Of a stretch of 64,000 bases of DNA, positions 62,829 to 64,000 are shown one piece after another. Position numbers and translations under genes: made by a program. How positions within the stretch are numbered: position 1 is the first letter of the stretch; each line of letters opens with the position of its first letter. The notes under the pieces are model-generated. The model did not search any database. It saw nothing but the letters and a program-made list of their open reading frames with translations, and was not told the DNA's origin. Source of the DNA: Achromobacter agilis (GTDB lineage: Bacteria; Pseudomonadota; Gammaproteobacteria; Burkholderiales; Burkholderiaceae_B); assembly GCF_900496965.1 (NCBI RefSeq), contig NZ_UFQB01000007.1, forward strand, positions 124,001 through 188,000, given 5' to 3'.

Positions 62829-63833
62829 TCACAATTGCACGTGCGCGGATTGCACGATGCCCTGCCAGCGCCCGGCCTCGGCCGCGACGAATGCAGGAAA
62901 TGACCGCGCATCGAGCTTGCCCAGCAATTCAGTGCCGTTCTGCGCGGCGCGCGCCTGCACGGCCGGGTCCGCCAGGACGCGGCCGCAGGCACCGGACAAT
63001 GTCTCCACCGCTTCGGCCGGGGTGCCGCGCGGCGCGAACAATCCCGACCACACCGACGACTGCGCCCCGGCGTATCCGGCCTCGGCGATGGTGGGAACTC
63101 CCGGCAGGCTCGGCAAGGGCCGCAGCCCCGTCGTCACGAGCGCGCGCAGTTTCCCCGCGCCGATCAGCGGCAAGCTGGTAATGGGGTAATCGAACATCAC
63201 GTCCACCGTGCCGGCCATCAGATCGTTCATCGCCAGGCCGGCGCCCTTGTAGGGAACGTGCAGCAACCGGATGCCAGCCACCTGTTGCAGCAGCTCCGCC
63301 ACCAGGTGCTGGGCCGTGCCCACGCCGGCCGAGGCATACGTCAACTGGCCCGGCCGCTTGCGGGCCTGGACCAGGAACTCGTCGAACGTGGCGAACGGCG
63401 TCGCCGCGCCGGTGACCAGCACGTTGAAGTCGGCGAACAGGCCATGCACGGGCACGAAGTCCCGTAGCGGGTCATAGGGAAAATCCTTGTACAGATACCG
63501 GTTCGCGGCGTGCGTGCCATTGGTGCCGAACATCAGGCTGTATCCATCGGGCGCCGCGCGCGTAGCCACGCCAAGGGCGATGTTGCCGCCGGCGCCTGGC
63601 CGGTTGTCCACGACAAAAGGCTGCCCAAGCGCGGCCGCCAGTTTTTCAGCCACCAGGCGTGCATTGCTGTCGGCAATTCCGCCGGCGGCGAAAGGCACAT
63701 ACAGCGTCAGCGCCCGCGAAGGGTAGGCCGCGGCGCGGCTGGCGCCGGACAGGCCCATGGCCGCCATGCCCAGCATGCCAGTCAGAAATCCGCGGCGCCC
63801 CGGCACGGCTCCGCCGGATAAGCCTCTCGCCAT
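62829..63833 (-). CDS. Bug-family solute receptor with Tat-like signal, 334 aa
   Basis: First gene of the second leftward operon. The twin-arginine signal GRRGFLTGMLGMAAMG is followed by YPSRALTLYVPFAAGGIADS, VDNRPGAGGNIALGV, APDGYSLMFG and VPYKGAGLAMNDLMAGTVD. The start is unclear. ATG 63833 gives a compact signal but has no ribosome site. GTG 63866 is preceded by GGGGAGG. ATG 63887 is preceded by AGGGA. With the later starts the downstream operator would lie in the coding region. Confidence 0.87.
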   Translation of the reverse strand: MARGLSGGAVPGRRGFLTGMLGMAAMGLSGASRAAAYPSRALTLYVPFAAGGIADSNARLVAEKLAAALGQPFVVDNRPGAGGNIALGVATRAAPDGYSLMFGTNGTHAANRYLYKDFPYDPLRDFVPVHGLFADFNVLVTGAATPFATFDEFLVQARKRPGQLTYASAGVGTAQHLVAELLQQVAGIRLLHVPYKGAGLAMNDLMAGTVDVMFDYPITSLPLIGAGKLRALVTTGLRPLPSLPGVPTIAEAGYAGAQSSVWSGLFAPRGTPAEAVETLSGACGRVLADPAVQARAAQNGTELLGKLDARSFPAFVAAEAGRWQGIVQSAHVQL

Positions 63834-63834
63834 T

Positions 63835-63846
63835 TGAACCGATTCA
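63835..63846. promoter_or_regulatory. LacI-type operator C (secondary, Bug-cyclase operon)
   Basis: TGAACCGATTCA has the same central CG and half-sites as operators B and D with one internal mismatch. It is 110 bases from operator D, next to or inside the Bug N-terminal coding region. Confidence 0.5.
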
Positions 63847-63930
63847 TTATTTGAATAAAAAAGCACCGCGCCTCCCCATATTGCCATTGAATTCCCTATG
63901 AATTAATGGCCGTCTTCATAATTTTTGCCA

Positions 63931-63960
63931 ACTCTAGCACACAATGAAACGGTTCACCAA
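63931..63960 (-). promoter_or_regulatory. Promoter of the Bug-cyclase-SDR-Bug-QOR operon
   Basis: Leftward TTGGTG (63955-63960), an 18-base spacer and TAGAGT (63931-63936). The operator begins four bases into the -35 element, exactly as in the ligase-operon promoter. The individual hexamers are weaker matches to consensus; the shared layout is the main support. Confidence 0.5.
63945..63956. promoter_or_regulatory. LacI-type operator D (primary, Bug-cyclase operon)
   Basis: TGAAACGGTTCA, a 12-bp near-palindrome with central CG and one mismatch between half-sites, sits in the promoter spacer of the second operon, about 5.0 kb past the end of the LacI gene. Confidence 0.6.
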
Positions 63961-64000
63961 TAACAAATAGGGCATATATTTCCAGCTTCGGTAAGGGCGA

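Overview
The window is high-GC, densely coded chromosomal DNA from a betaproteobacterium, most likely family Alcaligenaceae (a Bordetella or Achromobacter relative). This rests on the many Bug-type solute receptors (four here), several LysR-type regulator/target pairs, a membrane FDH3-type formate dehydrogenase cluster and a type III effector/chaperone pair. No rRNA, tRNA, CRISPR array or insertion sequence was found. The assignment is by gene content and recognised families only; no database was searched.

Layout. 1-1614: end of a branched-chain amino acid ABC operon (livM end, livG, livF). 1639-5327: leftward operon of an MFS exporter, a luciferase-like flavin oxidoreductase, an old yellow enzyme and a MoaF-like protein. 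5502-7983: SRPBCC protein and aldo/keto reductase divergent from a LysR regulator. 8159-8908: methyltransferase. 8921-10779: ampR-like regulator divergent from a class A beta-lactamase with a Tat-like signal. 10880-12373: membrane-anchored alpha/beta hydrolase. 12498-14749: LysR/MFS divergent pair. 14773-18592: leftward cassette of a CesT-type chaperone, a 910-residue type III effector candidate with a kinase-like C-terminus, and an unrecognised 191-residue protein.

18946-37894 is one functional island for formate oxidation. It holds an Mrp-type Fe-S carrier, DUF3305, DUF3306, a multi-cluster ferredoxin-like protein, a TorD chaperone, the small Tat protein, FDH alpha/beta/lipoprotein/gamma, a small exported protein, FdhD, a ModE-type regulator, a TupABC-like oxyanion importer, MobA-MoeA-MobB and a MOT1-like molybdate/sulfate permease. 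Together these import Mo or W, build the bis-MGD cofactor, insert and sulfurate it, and assemble a Cys-type periplasmic formate dehydrogenase.

38067-47283 holds two catabolic blocks. One has a GntR regulator, a PcaB-like lyase, a Bug receptor and a class I fumarase. The other has a Crp-type regulator, a LivJ-like receptor, a BKACE enzyme and an SDR. 47459-51206 is a diverged phosphoketolase-like enzyme with a beta-CASP metallo-hydrolase, behind an FNR-like box. 51209-53428 holds small housekeeping or unknown genes.

53484-64000 appears to be a two-operon LacI regulon. A leftward operon (acyl-CoA ligase, SDR, Bug, citryl-CoA lyase-like protein) and a second leftward operon (Bug, cyclase, frameshifted SDR, Bug, quinone oxidoreductase) lie either side of a LacI gene. 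Their promoters share the same geometry: a TGAANCGNTTCA-type operator in the 18-bp spacer between the -35 and -10 elements, plus a second operator downstream. This shared control, together with the effector cassette, is the most interesting content of the window.
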